Source of the DNA: Apoda limacodes
Lineage: Eukaryota > Arthropoda > Insecta > Lepidoptera > Limacodidae
Direction of reading: 5' to 3'
Assembly (NCBI GenBank): GCA_946406115.1
Contig: OX291557.1
Span: 1,706,501 to 1,770,500, forward strand
Length of the DNA: 64,000 bases
The notes beneath the pieces are model-generated. The model worked only from the letters and a program-made list of their open reading frames with translations, was not told the DNA's origin and did no database searches. A program made the position numbers and the translations under genes. Below, piece by piece: positions 46,985 to 59,049 of the stretch. Position 1 is the stretch's first letter. Every line of letters starts with the position of its first letter.

Positions 46985-48065
46985 TGCCAGTAACGAAACT
47001 ATTTGAAATCTGATTGATGTTTTTGTTTGTCCAATGTATGCGCTGCCGCAACTGCGGCCTATTTTGTATACACCCGGTTTTTCGGAGGTAAGCTGTCCTT
47101 AGGGCAACGCAGGCTTTGTGCGATTTTCTTCAAGGGAGTAAATACGGTCTTTATTGAATATGTGTTCCTTATCTTGTCGATCTTATCTGTTACTCTTTTG
47201 ATGTATGGCAAAAATGTGGGCTGACGTTCTACCCTATTAGCTAGGGAGTGAATTTTCTTGGATCTGCGGTGCACACCTTTTACGTGGTATACGTTTTTTC
47301 TTAACACTTACTGTGCCTTTACTAATTCCTTCGGGAGGTGCTCATCATCACAGAAGTCGAATTCTTGATTGTTAAGGGAGCTTACAAGATGACGGGGTCG
47401 GTGATGTGAAGTCGCAAGGTACCGATCAGTGTAAGTTGGCTTTCTGTAAACTGTATGGGCTAAAAGTCCCATCTACTTTCACCGTTATTTTTAAATCCAG
47501 CAACGCTAATGATATTTCTCGTTCTCTTTCTAGCGTAAACCGCATGTTACTGTGGATGCCATTGAGATAATTTGAACACTCCTTTATCTCTTGTTCTCCG
47601 CCTTTCAATATGCAAAATACATCATCCCCGTACCTCTTTCAAATTTTAAGTGGGACTGGCGGTGTGGAGATAACTCGTTCTTCAAAGTGCTTCATCCACA
47701 AATTCGCTACTACGGGAGCTACAGGGCTACCCATGGCAACGCCGGCAATCTCTAGGTAGAAATCACCGCTGTATACTAAGTAACTGGAAGATAGACAGTG
47801 TTGAAGAAGTTTCAAATAATCCATTGAAATGTTATTTTCTAAAAATTTGGAAACTGGGACATTCGCAAATAAGGCCACCACGTCAAAGCTGACCATGATC
47901 TCGTCATCCTATGTAACATACTAGTGACAAGGGCAGAATCCTTGACATATGTCAATGTGTGAAAACTCAGCTGTTGCAGGACACCTGCTACGTGCTTTGT
48001 CAATTCATAAGCAGGGGAGTCTATTTGGCGATGACGATATTCGATAAACTGATCACTGTGTTTGA
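46985..48065 (-). pseudogene. Penelope-like element relic (RT and GIY-YIG endonuclease)
   Basis: The minus strand from about 48060 gives SPAYELTKHVAGVLQQLSFH and TYVKDSA, then, after a frame change near 47900, [40 protein letters not shown] and, further on, LKGGEQEIKECSNYLNGIHS. These are RT motifs of Penelope-like elements. At 47307-47030 it gives a Lys-rich linker and NRVYTKIGRSCGSAYIGQTK after a small break, the GIY-YIG endonuclease core. Several stops and shifts are present. Both 5' and 3' parts are incomplete. Confidence 0.85.
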
Positions 48066-48632
48066 CTCGCAGTTGGCATTGTCGGAAAAATGTGACTTTT
48101 TTTTCCGTAGTAGGACTTCGTATTTACAATTTTGTTTCAAAGCACTTAATACACGAGAACGCTGTGCTTTTAGGTATGTAATTTATGACAGTGGTCAAAA
48201 TCGTCTTCGGATAGTATAACTGCACAAAAGATATAATTTGTATATCTTTTGTGCAGTTAACTCACTCTGAATTTTGTTTAGTAGGTATTACTTCTTATGA
48301 GTTTTCGTAGTAACCTCTCTCGCTTTGTATAGAACTTTTACGGAAACGGGAATTTTTGGGCGAGGTTTTAGTTTGTCTGTCACTATCACGGCATTTAAAT
48401 CTTATTTTTTTCTTACTTGTCTTATCGTGTAAACAAATATAGCGTATTGGAGACCAGAACAATTTTAGTGTTATTGAAATCGGTTTCATATGAAGTGTTG
48501 TATTTTTGTATGAATGCATAAATTTACTGACGAAGATTAATTCCCCGCCGATGGCGAGCGTTGAGATGGTAAATAAGCAGTGACGATCAGGGTTGCCAGG
48601 TCTATTTCAGTGTTGAGCGCTAAATCAGTTTA
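48066..48632. other. No gene seen; small perfect inverted repeat
   Basis: At 48221-48260 the words AACTGCACAAAAGATATA and its complement face each other around a few bases, forming a compact hairpin. Confidence 0.5.
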
Positions 48633-49690
48633 TTGAAAGCTCTAAATCAAATTCAGTCAAATCAGTTTGAATTAAAAATAATCTTATTAAAAAATCGATG
48701 GGTTATCAAGTGCTATGACCTCTCTCGCATTGTTGACTGGAGTGAGCCTCACGGTCTAGTTGTAAATCCAAACAAAACACAAGTCATCATCGTGGGGAGT
48801 AATAGACTTATTGCCAAAATCGATAGAAAATAACTGCCATTAGTCTATGTAAATAAAGTGCCTGTTCCATATAATAATACTGTGAAAACCTTGGGAATAA
48901 TCTTAGACGAAACACAATCGTGAGGTCCACAGGATAAAGAAATTAGCAAAAAAATATTTATTGCTGCGAAATCTTTGGGTAGATTACGTAACTTCCTACC
49001 CATCCCCACTAACATTACACTTGCTCAATCACTACTTCTTACTATTCTCGACTATGCAGATGACTGAATGATGAGAATACTTATGTCCTATTTCTTCTTT
49101 ATAATGTCTTGTTCAATCCAAAAACACCATCATATTAAAAATAATGTTTCGAGTTCATTGGTTCTCCTTTTCTACGTGATTCTACAAACCTGTTATTAAA
49201 AACTCCAACGCACTATACACAAATGTATGATACTGGAGACTACTAAATGAGTTATTATTAATGTATAATAACTCATTTACTGTTAAAGCAATCAGATTGT
49301 GGACCACATTACCTCTGGATATAAAACGAGCGCAGTCCTTGAAAACATTTAAAAAACACACACTATTACAAACAAAAGCTGATATTTCACATCATAGCTA
49401 TATTTCTAATATCCATATATATTATTGATTATTTATCTCTGTATGAATATGTATTTAAATATTATACTTATAATGTATATAATATATATTTATATATATA
49501 TTCTTAAATACTTATTTATTTATGTATAGTATTATGTAATTGTATTTAATATTATCTTTTTATACAAATTTTGTTAAAGTTGTATGATTATTATTATTTT
49601 CTACTTTATTTTAATGCACACATTATATTGCCTCGAAATATTTTCTTAGTCATACGACTATAATACACGTCTTTCGTCTGAAGAAGAAGA
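48633..49690 (+). mobile_element. LINE ORF2 3' fragment with tail
   Basis: The plus strand reads VDWSEPHGLVVNPNKTQVII, then after a stop VPYNNTVKTLGIILDETQS, KKIFIAAKSLGRLRNFLPIP and TLAQSLLLTILDYAD, the post-RT part of insect CR1/Jockey-like LINEs. Later AIRLWTTLPLDIKRAQSLKT marks the C-terminus (about 49290-49360). The tail ends in an AAGAAGAAG-type stretch near 49690. Internal losses and stops make it dead. Confidence 0.8.
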
Positions 49691-50792
49691 AACAGAGAAA
49701 AGTAGATATTTGTGCTATGTGATAAAGACGACTGATGCAAGGAACGCGAATGTATTATTTCTCGGCTTTTCCTAGCGGCTTATCTAACCATAGACTGTTT
49801 TTAATGACTTTTTTCTTAGCAATTAAATATGACAAAAATAACACTGTATTTTGCATATATTTTTTATTGCATTGACTTGGAAGTAAAATGTTTTGACAAC
49901 TTTAAGCGACCGTTGACTTTAGTACCTATTTGATACTAATTTCAACTTGATACGTGTTCGCGTTCTTGAGTAAGAGGCTCTGGATAGACAAACTTTTTTT
50001 TGACCGTATTTTTTTCTGATTCGTTAACTTAGAAGCTTGATATTTTTACAGTTGCAAGGGGACCGTAGACCTTAGTATTTGATATTAATTTGATACCTTC
50101 ACGCGTTCAAAAAGGGTCTTGACAGACAGACAGACAGAAGGACATCAAAGTCATCCTATAAGGTTTAATTTTTTCCCTTTGAGGTACGGAACCCTAAAAA
50201 CTATGTTTATTCGTCATCACTATTATCATCACTGTCTTCTAATTCCTATAGATCAGCGCTTTTCATAAAAGTTCTTCATATAAAAAAATAGTTTTAGAAT
50301 TCGAAGACTAAAATTCGAATTATAGAAGTGACTTTATAAAATTGATTGTGGGAGCGGCTTGGAAACATAACAGTTCGCCCTCTAGTGGTTAAATAATGGC
50401 TTACAATACTGTATCCTTTTTATTTATACCATTTTCAGACGTGTGCTCTCTTGCTATACAAATATGAAAACTGGTTTTTAAGAAAAACAAAACATACAGA
50501 CACGAAATAATTCATTACCTTTAAGGTGACGTAAGTTTTTATGAAATTCGTTTAATATTTGGAAGAGGAAAGTGGGGAATACGATACCCCTATTTTGATA
50601 ACTACGAATACGTAAAACAGCCCGAAGCGAGTTGTCCCTGTCGCATATCCGTATCTTAGACGGAGCGACAGCAAATGTTTTTCAAATTCCTATTTCTGCA
50701 TTCGCTTGTTCGAGAAATTACATCTGAAGAGTTTGTAGTTTGTAATAGGATCCGCTAACACTATGTTATACACATAATATTATATCGGGGCT
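49691..50792. other. No gene seen; dispersed repeat fragment
   Basis: About 49975-50200, ending GACAGACAGACAGACAGAAG, then TCCTATAAGG and GGTACGGAACCCTAAAAA, belongs to the repeat family also seen at 58260-58455. Confidence 0.5.
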
Positions 50793-51040
50793 AATTAACA
50801 CTAATATTATAAAGAGGATAGATTTGTATTTTTGTATGTTTCTAACGAATAAACTCAAACACCTCTAGACCGATTTCAAAACTTCTTATTAGAATGCTAC
50901 ATTATGCCTAAGTAACATAGCCTATATTTATTACACGCTAGGAAAAATTAGGGATCCTTACCAAAACTTTAATAATGTAGCACAAGGTGTAAATAATTAG
51001 CCATAAAATGTTTTTCATCGCATACGCTGCGGAAACTATT
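50793..51040 (+). repeat. Helitron 5'-part fragment
   Basis: The text AACACTAATATTATAAAGAG, then CTCTAGACCGATTTCAAAA, matches the 5' part of the Helitron family at 34295 and 55181. The usual 3' end is missing; a different repeat follows. Confidence 0.6.
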
Positions 51041-51044
51041 GATG

Positions 51045-51300
51045 TTAGAACAAAAAAAATCGGCCAAGTGCGAGTCGGACTCGCGCACAAAGGGTTCCGC
51101 ACCATTATCTATAAAATCGGCAAATAAAATCACGTTTGTTGTATTGTAGCCCCCCTAAAATATTTGTTTTGTCTGTTTTTTAGTATATGTTGTTATAGCG
51201 GCAACAGTAACACATCTTTTGATAAAAATTTCAACTGTTTAACTATCACGGTTCATGAGATACAGCCTGGTGACAGACGGACAGCCGAGTCCTAGTAATA
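51045..51300 (+). repeat. Dispersed repeat with GTGCGAGTCGGACTCGCGCA start
   Basis: It begins GGCCAAGTGCGAGTCGGACT and ends with GAGATACAGCCTGGTGACAG. An inverted partial copy is at 32370-32545, and 57980-58460 carries related ends. It is non-coding and frequent in moths and butterflies. Confidence 0.65.
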
Positions 51301-52107
51301 AGGCCATCTATCACTCATCTATCTCTACTTGTTTTAAGTTCTTATTGCGTTACACACGTATTTAAAAGAAACTTGACCCTTTGATTTGATTATTTTTGAT
51401 CAGATTTTAATAAAATTCAGTGAATACCTGCGACCACCACTTTTTTTATCTTCTAACTAAATTGTAAGCTCATCACTTTTCACGTTTTTCACCGTCTGGC
51501 GTACAAGCCCCACTCGCATACTCCCCTCCTACTTACTATTATTGGGAAGTCGGGAGGTGGTTGTTTCACAGTTTGTTAGCCCTCGCTGCTACCTGCACTC
51601 ACTGCTCTGTGCACACTTCAATTTATGACTCCCAACTTTGTTGGTTATAAATTTATGAAATAGTGCTATTCCATAATCTCTTACTGCAAAATTAACTTTA
51701 TATTTTACTAACAATACATATAACACTGATGCCTAAGATAATAGTAAAGTAATTTTGCTATCTCTCAATATTCAGGCACTGTAAATTAATTGAAGCGCTG
51801 TAGTTTTTTGTTTGACGGTCAGTTATTTTATTGACTGCACTTTCAGACTATGAAAAAGTATAAGAGTCCCAATACTAATATTATTGTTACGCATTATAAT
51901 TACAAAAAAAGGTATCACTTAATAGTGGCCGTTTTTAGCAGAAATTTCTGCAACTCACAGATATATTCTAAAAACAATACGAAACGTTTTAAAAATTGCT
52001 TATGGCTAGTTTTTAACATTTGGGTTCTCGAAATTCGCTTTTCAAAAAGAAAATTTGAAATATCTAATGAGGGCGCTAGTTAGCTGCTATAGAATAGAAA
52101 ACAACAG
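51301..52107. other. No gene seen
   Basis: The ORF at 51850-52083 is Lys/Asn-rich by composition and has no motif. Confidence 0.35.
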
Positions 52108-52208
52108 TGACAAAAAAAAATTAAAAAATTATACACAACATACAGAAGCATACTATAGGCGGCACAGAGTCGCACGCTGTGGAGAAAGTTAGGTAAGGCC
52201 TATGTGCC
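52108..52208 (+). repeat. RTE-like LINE tail, copy 1
   Basis: The text GGCACAGAGTCGCACGCTGT, then GGAGAAAGTTAGGTAAGGCC and TATGTG, matches 53489-53635 including about 60 bases upstream. It stops before the terminal GATGAT run. Confidence 0.65.
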
Positions 52209-53488
52209 TCAAAGCAAAAAATCAATTACCGTTCAGACAAGCATAGACATCATGTAACCCTTACACGAACTGATAATACAAAGATAATGTTTTACTTTGT
52301 CTTTGCAGTATTAATTATCAGCAAAATAAATAATTAATTATACAGGAGAATAGGGGAAAAATGTAATGTAATGTAATGTAATGTAATGTAATGTAATGCT
52401 ACATTTTTATTCTGCTCCTTTTTTGAGTTATTTCCAAACATGTTCAAAATTAAACTGCTCCCTCTGTGTGTGATGGTTACCCTCCCCCACTTGTCTAGTT
52501 ACCGTAGTTTGTATGAAAAAATGATGTGTAGGTACACCTTAAGTATCTTTCTCTTTTAATATTTGTTTAAATTAAGTAGGTATCTTTCTCTTACAACAGA
52601 TCATACTAATACATTGTGTAATATACACGGAACAAAATATTCAAACAAGTATAACTTTGTGATATTTCACTCAGAAAACGGCAAGGTTAAAAATTAAATA
52701 ACATTTCAGTACATTTTAACAGAGTGACACTGCTGTGGCTCAACCTACAGTATTCGTTGCCAAAAACAACAATGTTACCTCTGTTAAATTTACTGGGTAA
52801 AATAAGCAGTAACTTGGTAGAATTCAAGAATAAATAACTCTGCTGCCAAAGCAGATTTGTTTGTTGCGGTTCAAATTTGCTCGTATACAGAAGCCCACCT
52901 ACTCGCTTGCAGTAGTTGTTTTACTCATATGTTCGGCTGCCATTATCTATTATGTTACCGATTTACTTGTGTACGGTAGCCAACCTACTGAGTTACAGTA
53001 AATTGATTTACTTTTGGTTCAACAAATAGATTTTCTATCTTCCATCACGCCGCAGAATTGTTGCAATCGCATAATGTAATGAATATAGTTTTTCATTTAG
53101 TCACTTATCTTAACCCATATAAAACTTTACCTACACTGCATTCTAAAATCTAAATATCTGCTGTGAGTGTAGATACGTAGAAGTTATATAATTAATATAA
53201 ACACAAAATTCTTAAGAAATCACAAAAACGACAGTACATATAACGCGATACAAAATTCAAGGTGCGCGCCCCCAAGTAAATTGTCGCTTAGTAGGTTAAC
53301 GCACAAAATCAGAATAAATATAACACAAATGATTATTACGTTCGTTTTTTAAAAAAAACACAATTCTACTGCGACGAGACGCGGCTCGGTCGTTTGCGAA
53401 GGTAAATATTATTTAGAAATAAAGAAGAGGAATTGTTTGTTCTTTAATTGAATTGTACCAACTTATTAAGCAAAATATTTGAAATAAC
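52209..53488. other. No gene seen; one pentanucleotide run
   Basis: A run of TGTAA pentamers lies at 52360-52399. Nothing else was recognised. Confidence 0.4.
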
Positions 53489-53635
53489 AGTGAGAAAAAA
53501 AAATTAAAAAAATTGTACACAACACAGAAGCATACTACATGTGGCACAGAGTCGCACGCTGTGGAGAAAGTTAGGTGAGGCCTATGTCCAGCAGTGGACG
53601 TCAATGGACTGATATGATGATGATGATATCAAAAC
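53489..53635 (+). repeat. RTE-like LINE tail, copy 2, with GATGAT end
   Basis: It ends GGCCTATGTCCAGCAGTGGA, then CGTCAATGGACTGATATGAT and GATGATGAT, the typical 3' end of an RTE-clade LINE or of SINEs that borrow it in Lepidoptera. Confidence 0.75.
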
Positions 53636-55180
53636 TATAGATATGTATATACATGGCGTACTCATGCATATTATGACGATTTTTACAACTTTTTGAATCG
53701 TTATATCTAAAAAACGGTGGCTCTTAGAAAATAAAAGTATTAATACATTTTTTGTAGATAATTTTATGATCTACAATTTTTGTCAAAAGTATTTTTAATG
53801 ATAAAACTTACCGTTTTGGTGAAAATCGCGAAAAACTAATTTTTTCGACCTTGAATAAAAAAAAATCCATCCACCACAGGGGAAAGATGAGGAACTTTCA
53901 AATTTTATTTTTACTCATATTTTAAACAATCTTACTGATTTTCAGCTTGGTGGGAATTTAGGTAGCTTCGAATGTCTAAATTGATCGGACTAAAGTATGC
54001 CTACCCTTTTTAAAAATTACTAGTGCCTGACTTAAAAAAAATATTTCAAAACATTTTATAAATGTTACAAATCAATTATTTAGAAATAGTGACAAGTCGT
54101 TTTCAGAATATACCTTTGAGTTGTAGATATCGTTTCCGCTATAAGTACTTTTGATCACTTCTGCGAACGCGGATAAATTGCGCCTTTGTATAACAAAGTC
54201 GGTAAAGTCCAAACTGGATGTATTTGCATTTTTCTTAGGTTATCTACATTAAGAACTTGAAGGTTCGCCGCAGTAAAAGAACAATTGGAGGAGGGTACAT
54301 ATTGTTTTTAGAAGGAACTGGGTCGCGGAACAGCTGTGACAAACCATTGTCGCGTCGACGACATCCGGCCGCGTCATCGTCTCTCACACCACACTAAACA
54401 CTAATTACTGTCATTTTTTTACCTAGCGTTAGGTATCTATGTAGTTACATTACATAGTTTCCTAAATGTTATAGCTTTAGAATATTTGTTCAAATCGTTC
54501 ATCTCCAACTCTTGTATACAATTATATCAATGTAAAAATATAAAATGTAACTTACGAACTTATTATGTTCTTATAAATTTTTTAATGCCCTGTACAGGGA
54601 GAAGTATTTAATCACATTAATTAATTCTTAGCAAGGTTTTGTACAGTGCCTCTTGTTTATATGGAATTAACTAACTTAAACACATCACAACTACGACCAC
54701 GAACTAAGAACAAGGTAGTTGGATTTACAATATGTGTTGTCTACGAGTAGACGTAATGTGTAATTTGACACAATGATTTGCTTTGGCTGGGCGTCGGCGT
54801 CAGCGTTAGACGCGCTTGGCTCGTTTATGTTTTTATACATATTACGAATATCTCGAATTCTCAGTTTCCTTTTCATGAAATATTACTCGTATTAAGTACT
54901 ATCTTTTTGTGACATGTTGAGGTTTTCTATCCAAATTGTAGAAAAGTATCTACCAAACTGCAGTACAGTTCATTGTTAATTTTGAGGCAGTGAAATAAGA
55001 ACACAAGGCAATAAAAACAGCTGTCGGAAATTGATGTGTTGTTAAAGGTGGTATTGATTAAAGATTGTAAATCCGTACCAAAATTGAAATCCGGATACCA
55101 CTAACGGATTTTGTGTCGAATGCAATGAATCCGGATTTCATCCGGATTTTTCCAATATTTCTGTATCTTTATATATATAA
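53636..55180. other. No gene seen
   Basis: The phrase AAAAATCGCGAAAAACTAAT-like text near 53820-53860 resembles generic non-coding transposon DNA, but no limits were found. A short ORF at 54691-54876 lacks motifs. Confidence 0.4.
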
Positions 55181-55890
55181 CTAGCTTTTGCCAGCGGCTT
55201 CGCCCGCCCTAAATTTGGTTTTTGGGCAACTCCTCAATTTAAAAAAAAAAACACAGAAGGTAAAATATTTTTAAATAATACGTACCGCCCTTCCCCCTCA
55301 TGACTGCTCGCCGGCCTCGCACATCATAAATGCGCGCGCAATATTTGATAATGATTTTGCTGCCACGTTATTTTAAAACTGCGATATCTCCGAAGATATT
55401 CATTGAAATCGAATGATGAACAGGGCAATTTTGTTTTAGTGTAAATGCTTGTGATGAATAACGTGGATAAAGATTAATATCATGTTTTTAAAAACACCTT
55501 CACAAATAATGCATTATTTTAGAACAAATATGGTAAGCATAAAAAAGGTTATAGTGAGCCAAAATTAAAAGATAGACATATGCTGTCGCGAACTTTTTTT
55601 TAGATCTTAATATAGGGGAACAATTCTGTCATACATGATTTTTGCGAAACTTTAACCGTTTACGCAGCGCACGCAGCGGAAGCTCTCAAAAGGATAAAAA
55701 AACCCTGATTTTGAAACATTTTTTATTAGTGCTCCGCTCCTATTTGTGATAGCGTGATGATATATAGCCTATAGCCTTCCTCGATAAATGGTCTATCAAA
55801 CACTGAAAGAATTTTTTAAATCCGACCAGTAGTTCCAGTGATTAGCGCGTTCAAACAAACAAACTCTTCAGCTTTATATATTAGTATAGA
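55181..55890 (-). mobile_element. Non-autonomous Helitron
   Basis: On the minus strand it begins TCTATACTAATATATAAAGC, then TGAAGAGTTTGTTTGTTTG, and ends CGGGCGAAGCCGCTGGCAAA, then AGCTAG before T. It is the most complete copy of this family in the window. No protein is encoded. Confidence 0.85.
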
Positions 55891-55892
55891 AA

Positions 55893-56020
55893 AAAAAACC
55901 CGATTTTGAAACATTTTTCATTAGTGCTACGCTCCTATTTGTGTTAGCGTGATGATATATAGTCTATAGCCTTCCTAGATAAATGGGATATCCAACACTG
56001 AAAGATTTTTTAAATTGGCA
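55893..56020 (-). repeat. Partial duplicate of the Helitron's inner sequence
   Basis: It repeats 55700-55832 in the same orientation (GATTTTGAAACATTTTT, CGCTCCTATTTGTG, GCGTGATGATATATAG). The Helitron therefore lies directly against, or inside, an older relative. Confidence 0.8.
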
Positions 56021-57002
56021 CCGTAAAATAACAACGTCACAACCAAAAAATAACCAAACCCTTTTTTAAAATATTCTGGCAAAGAAATCTTCAAATTACT
56101 AAGCGCTATTAGTGTACAACTTTTTAAAGCATAAAGTGTTTGTGTTTAAACATGGTTTAAACCCATAAACATTTAAACCCATAAACATTTTTTTTAAAAC
56201 ACTAATGTACTGTGAGTTGTAATACTTGTAATGTAACTGCACTACTTACGCACGTTTAGTTACATATCGTGCCGTCCTTGTTTTTACTCAAGTTGATATT
56301 GTATGGTAACACTATAATATACTCGCATTAACATTTTGACTGATGTCTAGTTGTGAAAAAAACGGTAAAGTTAAGTCAACAATGAACCGCATATTTGTTT
56401 CAGATACGAAAGTCACGTACGACCTGTAATAGTGCAAAATGTTGTTGGTTGACCAGAGTTGAATTACTTATAAGCTATAAGTATGTTAAGTTTTATCAAA
56501 AACGTTGATGTAGTCTTCGCGTGATAGTAACACTGACAGATATTCTGTATATTATATGTGACAGCAATGCTACATTGACAATACGCGTGGGTACGGTGTT
56601 GAAGTGTTTGTATATTGCACGTACAATGTCCGTCCCATCACAAAACCAATGTATGCAGGGAAACGTGATCTCTGTCTGAAACTGTTCTCAACTGCCTTAA
56701 GGGTATATAGCAGCTAACTAGCGCCGCCATTAGATATCCTCAATTTTCTTTTTGTAGAAAGCGAATTTCTAATATCTAAATCATGTAAATGTAAAACTAG
56801 TCACAAGCTAGTTTTAGAACTTTTTATATAGTTTCTAGATAATATGTGAGTTGTAGTTTGCATTTCTACTAAAAACGGCTACTTCTATTTTTGTCAGGAA
56901 CTGGTTTAGCATCGGATTAAAAAAATCGAGTAAATAAAACTTGTAACTATCTGTGGAACGCGGGTTGCTGTTGAATGATTTTATGAATGTTTGTGGAGTG
57001 GT
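56021..57002. other. No gene seen
   Basis: AT-rich DNA with a minus-strand ORF at 56835-57053 that is shaped by the following minisatellite. Confidence 0.4.
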
Positions 57003-57058
57003 ACGAGTAGCATACAAGTGGCACGAGTAGCATACAAGTGGCACGAGTAGCATACAAG
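57003..57058. repeat. 20-bp minisatellite, about 3 copies
   Basis: The unit GGCACGAGTAGCATACAAGT repeats almost without change; the first copy has GGTACG. Confidence 0.93.
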
Positions 57059-57310
57059 CAGCATTTCTAATACTCGATACTCGATAGGTGGCAGCGCGAG
57101 GAGCTAACTCGTAGTGTGGCGGACGGGTTGAGATTAGATATTCACTGGAGATACGAACGTCCGTCGTATCGTAGAAATCGCTTACTGAGTCATTGATTTA
57201 GTTTTTTAGTTTTATTTAATTATTCGATTTTATATTTCTGTCAAATGAAAAATATTAGAAATTAACGCTAGAGCGGTGGCCCTGTCGCGCTAGGACTCGC
57301 TCTGTTTGAA

Positions 57311-57480
57311 TGAAATAAAATCCTTTATTTCTCAAAAATAGGATATGATATTACTTTTTGAAGTCGATAAACTATAAGTTACTAGTTACTACCGTTCTGG
57401 TAAGGAGAAACAGACAAAGAAACTCTCCAGCGGTCGCTCCTTTAAATTTTGAATATGATTACAATAATTATTATGAAGTA
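57311..57480 (-). repeat. LINE 3'-end fragment, inverted relative of 59450-59610
   Basis: AATAAAATCCTTTATTTCTC, then AAAAATAGGATATGATATTA, and CCGTTCTGG further on, are the complement of words in the 59450-59610 copy. The family is probably a LINE tail with the GAGAGTTTCTT phrase. Confidence 0.55.
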
Positions 57481-57979
57481 TGATGTTTTTATCATCGAGG
57501 TAGTCTTTGATTGTATAACCTTCTCTACAAGTTTCTGTTATAGAACTCGGGCCTCATTTGGATCCTCTTATACCACTACTATAACCATTAAAACTTTAAA
57601 AATAACTTATGTGTTAATTAGGTAGTGTTGGTGTATAAAAGCGGTGCTTATGTAAATTGGATACACAAACATGTTATAGTATCTACAGACTTGAGATCTG
57701 AGTTTGTGGACGTATTTAGGGTTCTGTATCTAGGGTTAAAAAAGTAGACTCCTATTACTAAGTCTACGCTGTCTGTCCGTCTGTCCAAACTTTTAAGGGC
57801 TCTTTTGGACCGATGTAAGTAGAAGCCTCAATTTTTTTAACAAAATATGAGTAATTAGTGCGGATATTCTAACAAATAATAAAAATTAAAAAAGATAAGG
57901 TCCCCATAAAATCTGCTTAATCGATCGATCGAATATATATACGAGTTCATATACGAATCTTTAAAAAATTGTAGTCCGA
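57481..57979. other. No gene seen
   Basis: Repeat-like phrases (CTGTCTGTCCGTCTGTCC near 57767) point to debris of the family at 57980. Confidence 0.4.
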
Positions 57980-58460
57980 CTTCAGTATAACAAATAAAAC
58001 CGGTCCAGTGCGAGTCTGGCACGCGCACCGAGGGTTCCGTGCAAAATTATTATATGTTGTTGTATATTATTAAAAATATTTTTAGTATATGATGTAACTA
58101 AAAATTTGCGATTTTCGAAATTTTTCCTTTATCTGTGCTATAAGACGGTGCTTCGTACCAAATCCCAAGATTCTGAGTTCATGGGTACACCCTGTAGGTT
58201 TTGATTCCCTTGCGAGTTTCGAAAATTTGCGGAAATTAAACGGCATAAATCTTTTGATTGCGTTGGCTTAGAAGTTTGATTTTTTCACAGCTCCAAGGGT
58301 CAGTAAACCTGAGTATTTGATATTAATTTTAGCTTCATACCTCCACGCGTTCCTGACAAAAAGGGTCTTGATAAACGGACTGACAGACGGACGGACGGAC
58401 AACAAAGTGATCTTATAAGGGGTTCCGTTTTTTCCTTTCGAGGATCGGAACCCTAAGAAT
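57980..58460 (+). repeat. Dispersed repeat ending GATCGGAACCCTA
   Basis: It begins ACCGGTCCAGTGCGAGTCTG and ends ACAACAAAGTGATCTTATAA, then TTCCGTTTTTTCCTTTCGAG and GATCGGAACCCTA. Pieces recur at 17010-17058 and 50125-50195. It is non-coding. Confidence 0.65.
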
Positions 58461-58795
58461 AGTAAAAACCAGTCGAGTGCGAGTCGGGCTCGTGCATGTT
58501 ATAGTTTTGTGTTACGGAGTCCAACTCGCACTTGCCCCGTTATTTTCTGTTTCGACAATTTGTTAAGTTGTGCGGTGAGCCACATAACAACGAGGTGCAA
58601 GATACTCTTACAAGCGACAGACGATTGCTTCATGGTAGCCGTTGTAGCAATATCGTTCAAGTATACTAGTTCTTCGCCCCTCACCGTTGATAATACGAAC
58701 TTGACGTATGCAAAGCGCAAACAAACCGTCTCAGTGTATCCTATTGTATTCTTTCTTCTCATCCATTGTATGTAGGTCAGAGAGTGCAAGCTTAT
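58461..58795. other. No certain gene; overlapping ORFs on both strands
   Basis: ORFs of 88-96 codons overlap on opposite strands and lack motifs, so neither is supported. Confidence 0.3.
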
Positions 58796-59049
58796 CAGTC
58801 ACCGAGCTGCTGCCGCCGCCGCCGCCGCCGACACCACGGTTGCTGCCGCCGCCGTCTGCCGCGCCGCCCAGCTCAGCTCAGCAGTAGTGCATCCGAGTTC
58901 GCTCAGTGCGCACGTGTTTGCTTCTCCGCACCGCGCATGCGCACAGTTTGTTGTCAAGTAGGCGGTGTGATCAGCTGGTTGTCAAAACCATTTATTTGTT
59001 TTTCTTTGTGATCTCAGTGGTGTGATACCTTAGTAAAGTTATTGTCACA
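58796..59049 (+). promoter_or_regulatory. GC-rich promoter / 5'UTR of the exon at 59050
   Basis: A CCG run (58811-58831), high CpG, a perfect GCGCATGCGC palindrome (58933-58942; NRF1/Ewg-type site in animals) and an initiator-like CTCAGTGCGCA near 58900 lie in the 250 bases before the ATG. This contrasts with the AT-rich flanks and supports a transcription start. Confidence 0.55.

Noticed and set aside
58499..58789. Overlapping 88- and 96-codon ORFs on opposite strands
   Set aside because: No motifs or splice context, and they mirror each other.
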